Below are positions 48,849 through 50,587 of a DNA stretch of 50,587 nt, one piece after another; the stretch's first letter is position 1, and each line of letters begins with the position of its first letter. The translations under genes and the position numbers were made by a program. Where the stretch lies: positions 1 through 50,587 of the forward strand of contig CADCML010000045.1 in NCBI GenBank assembly GCA_902802535.1. The letters run 5' to 3'. The DNA comes from an uncultured Bacteroidia bacterium (lineage in GTDB: Bacteria > Bacteroidota > Bacteroidia > Bacteroidales > F082). The notes under the pieces are model-generated. The model did no database searches. It was not told where the DNA came from and saw nothing but the letters and a program-made list of their open reading frames with translations.

Positions 48849-50372
48849 TTATCCTTCCAGAAGCGGGCGGATTAGCTGTTGTTGAGGCATGGTGTAGAGA
48901 CGTTCGGTATATGTCTCTCCGTTAGGCAACCTGAAGCGCACGGTGGGGATTGTCTTTGCATGGAACAGCACCTTGTCCACGCTCATCCCGATACCAAGCT
49001 CCCTGATGGTCCGTTCCAGTTCCTTGTAGACCTTGTATGCGACGAAGCAGATGCAGATGTGGGCCTCGATGCGCTTGGGCGTGAAGTGGAACATCGGCCT
49101 CATCTCCAGGCTCGACTTTCCGATGCGGAAGGCCCGTTCCACGACCCACAAGCCGTGATACTGCCTGATGACCTCCTCGGGGTCAAGGCTTGTGTTTGTG
49201 ACGTATCCTTTCAGGCCGTCCCAGAGGGCATCCTCCTTGACTTTGTCGTAGTTGATGCTGACGGTGACCTCCTTGCCGATGTCAAGGAACTTGTTGTAGC
49301 CCCGCCTGTTCACCTTGTCCTTGGTCAATGTGCCCCTCGCATAGGCCTTCTGGAGCCTTGCGACACCTTTCTCACGGTTGTGGGCGTTCTTCTTTGCCCT
49401 GGACTCGGAATAGCTGACTATCAGCCGTTGGCCGGCCTTCTTCTCGCACTCCTCGTAATGGCCGTCCACCCGGCCGATGCCGAGCAGCCACTCCTTCACC
49501 TTCGGGGACTCGCTCCGTATTCGGGCACCGAGGATATACTTGTAGCCGGCCGACTCCAGCAGGCGGACGTTGGCCTCGCTCATCAGTCCCGAGTCGGCCA
49601 CCACGATGAAGTCCGTCAGCTTGAAGCGTTGGACGAAGTCGTCTATGACGGGTATCATCGTGTAGCCCTCGTACTGCTTGCCGTTGAACACGGAATACGA
49701 AAGAGGGTAGCCGTCCTCGCTCACCAGCAGACCCAGCACGATCTGCGACTCGGCGGTCTTGCCGTCTTTCGAGAACCCGTCCTGGCGCAGCTCGTCCGAA
49801 GGGTCGGGCGCGGACTCGAAGTACAGGGTGGTGACATCGTAGAACACCAGGCCGATGCGCCCTCCAAGAACATCCATCGTGTGCGCCACGCTTATCTGCT
49901 GCACCTTCTCCCGCTGCGTGCCGTGCAGCTTGTCCATGTAGCGGTAGATCTTGTGCAGCTTGACATCTTCGCCAAAGTAGGATTTCAAGTATTCCACTGT
50001 CGCCGTCTTGCTCATCGGCTGGCAGACACGGGCAACGGCAAGGTGGCGGAGGATGTCGTCCCCGATGGCGTTGAATCCGATTCGGTCGTAAACGCGGTTC
50101 AGGATGGCCTGAGGCGCGTCCAGCATGGTACGCTCAACAAGAGCCAGCGCACCTTTCACTCCCGCAAGGGCACGGGCGGACTCGCTGAAGTCCAATTCCT
50201 GCTGGCCACCGAATCCAGATATCCAGCGTCCGGCTTCGAGGGCGAACCTGTCAATCTCGTCAGGGTCCGTGGAAGTGCCGAAGGTCTTTATCTCTCGGTA
50301 CTTCCCTTCGCTCTTGTCAACGACAACGATAGTGATGGAACCACTTCGGTTCCGCTTGCGGCGCATATACAT
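48849..50372 (-). CDS. IS1634-type (IS4 superfamily) DDE transposase
   Basis: A 507-residue transposase. The start MYMRRKRNRSGSITIVVVDK resembles IS1634-family proteins, which normally begin MY-RKK-N-SG. DDE features: VFYDVTTLYFES (first Asp), FIVVADSGLMSEANV (second Asp) and the C-terminal VVERAFRIGKSSLEMRPM holding the Glu. The protein is full length and looks intact. The frame opens at 50411, but ATG 50372 fits the family start; the promoter box is at 50377-50384. The G+C-rich composition differs from the A/T-rich LRR gene beside it, in keeping with recent insertion. Confidence 0.92.
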   Translation of the reverse strand: MYMRRKRNRSGSITIVVVDKSEGKYREIKTFGTSTDPDEIDRFALEAGRWISGFGGQQELDFSESARALAGVKGALALVERTMLDAPQAILNRVYDRIGFNAIGDDILRHLAVARVCQPMSKTATVEYLKSYFGEDVKLHKIYRYMDKLHGTQREKVQQISVAHTMDVLGGRIGLVFYDVTTLYFESAPDPSDELRQDGFSKDGKTAESQIVLGLLVSEDGYPLSYSVFNGKQYEGYTMIPVIDDFVQRFKLTDFIVVADSGLMSEANVRLLESAGYKYILGARIRSESPKVKEWLLGIGRVDGHYEECEKKAGQRLIVSYSESRAKKNAHNREKGVARLQKAYARGTLTKDKVNRRGYNKFLDIGKEVTVSINYDKVKEDALWDGLKGYVTNTSLDPEEVIRQYHGLWVVERAFRIGKSSLEMRPMFHFTPKRIEAHICICFVAYKVYKELERTIRELGIGMSVDKVLFHAKTIPTVRFRLPNGETYTERLYTMPQQQLIRPLLEG

Positions 50373-50376
50373 GCCA

Positions 50377-50384
50377 CAAAAGTA
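50377..50384 (-). promoter_or_regulatory. -7 box (TACTTTTG) for the transposase
   Basis: The minus strand reads TACTTTTG 4 bp before the chosen ATG at 50372, so the transcript would be nearly leaderless, or translation may begin at the ATG at 50364-50366 (MRRKRN). Confidence 0.4.
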
Positions 50385-50469
50385 TACATTTTTCGGGCTT
50401 GCGCCACCCACACCACCAACAACACTTCTGGTTGTATTTAGTAATCAATGGGTTACAAATTCATTGATC

Positions 50470-50580
50470 CTAAGGTGTCAAAGTCAGGATAGGTTTGATG
50501 AACGATATTATCTTATGGATGTCATCGACAGAATTGACCTTTCGCGTGATGTGCAAACCATGATTGGTGATGTCAGACAT
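50470..50580 (-). CDS. Possible 36-residue protein fragment at the right edge
   Basis: ATG 50580 opens a frame encoding MSDITNHGLHITRKVNSVDD..., ending ...PILTLTP before a TAG at 50470-50472. A TGA lies just upstream in frame. Its composition is protein-like, but no family is recognised. It may be a small gene or the start of a gene cut by decay near the insertion sequence. Confidence 0.25.
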   Translation of the reverse strand: MSDITNHGLHITRKVNSVDDIHKIISFIKPILTLTP

Positions 50581-50587
50581 ACTTCAC

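Larger units (their letters stand above)
48810..50409 (-). mobile_element. Insertion sequence, IS1634-type, ends not certain
   Basis: The transposase gene with its flanks. TGCGCCACCC occurs at 48810-48819 and at 50400-50409 in the same direction, near both ends, and could be part of target or element ends; it is not an inverted pair. No clear terminal inverted repeat was found by eye, so the limits given are only a guess. The insertion lies 37 bp upstream of the decayed LRR gene, where its promoter would be expected. Confidence 0.45.

Noticed and set aside
48810-50409. TGCGCCACCC pair as terminal inverted repeats
   Set aside because: Both copies run in the same direction, so they are not inverted; ends of the element remain unset.
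48879-50441. 520-codon open frame antisense to the transposase
   Set aside because: The transposase family start and DDE motifs are on the minus strand; the plus-strand frame is a shadow caused by high G+C at third positions.

Overview
The window comes from a member of the Bacteroidota, most likely the order Bacteroidales. The evidence is a type A or B Por/type IX secretion (T9SS) sorting domain on four surface proteins, three gingipain-like C25 peptidases, a TonB-dependent receptor paired with a DUF4249 lipoprotein, a short ComEC, and many start regions preceded by the Bacteroidota -7 element TAnnTTTG. No rRNA and no CRISPR array was seen. The only tRNA found is tRNA-Asp(GTC).

Layout. 1-16 kb is mostly housekeeping: GAPDH, a T9SS type B surface protein, an AAA+ ATPase gene with a 51-bp perfect repeat at each end, MscL, PrfC, HicAB, tRNA-Asp, an operon surE - small membrane protein - lpxB - comEC, Maf, an SlyD-like FKBP and a large VWA-like membrane protein. 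16-22.8 kb is an accessory stretch with many small or broken genes: an MNT nucleotidyltransferase with only the tail of its HEPN partner, an XRE regulator, an AAA-DUF4143 ATPase inactivated by an internal deletion, an hdeD-hydrolase pair, a DUF5131 (phage Gp37/Gp68-like) gene, a glycosyltransferase, a four-helix-bundle gene bracketed by arrays of 8-bp repeats, and a frameshifted tsaC/sua5 gene. 22.8-30.9 kb holds an MscS channel and an outer-membrane barrel protein in one operon, a damaged DUF4160/DUF2442 pair, a double TonB_C protein and an S41 peptidase. 31-50.6 kb is surface and secretion cargo: three C25 peptidases, a DnaJ/TerB protein, a TonB receptor with DUF4249, an SpoU-HAD fusion, a decayed LRR protein and an IS1634-type transposase.

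How parts fit. The secreted C25 peptidases and the type B protein would use a T9SS encoded elsewhere. LpxB and the glycosyltransferase serve the outer-membrane lipopolysaccharide. MscL and the MscS protein protect against osmotic shock.

The least explained signal is three unrelated, locus-specific arrays of palindromes (5331-5396 with a second copy at 3837-3887; 18403-18490; 19888-19992). Each lies just upstream of a TAnnTTTG box. Two of them control AAA+ ATPase genes, and the spacings are close to whole turns of DNA. They look like private operators and may mark an uncharacterised ATPase-based regulatory or mobile system. The second is the four-helix-bundle cassette between inverted 8-bp repeat arrays. 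All functional statements rest on reading motifs by eye; no database search was run.
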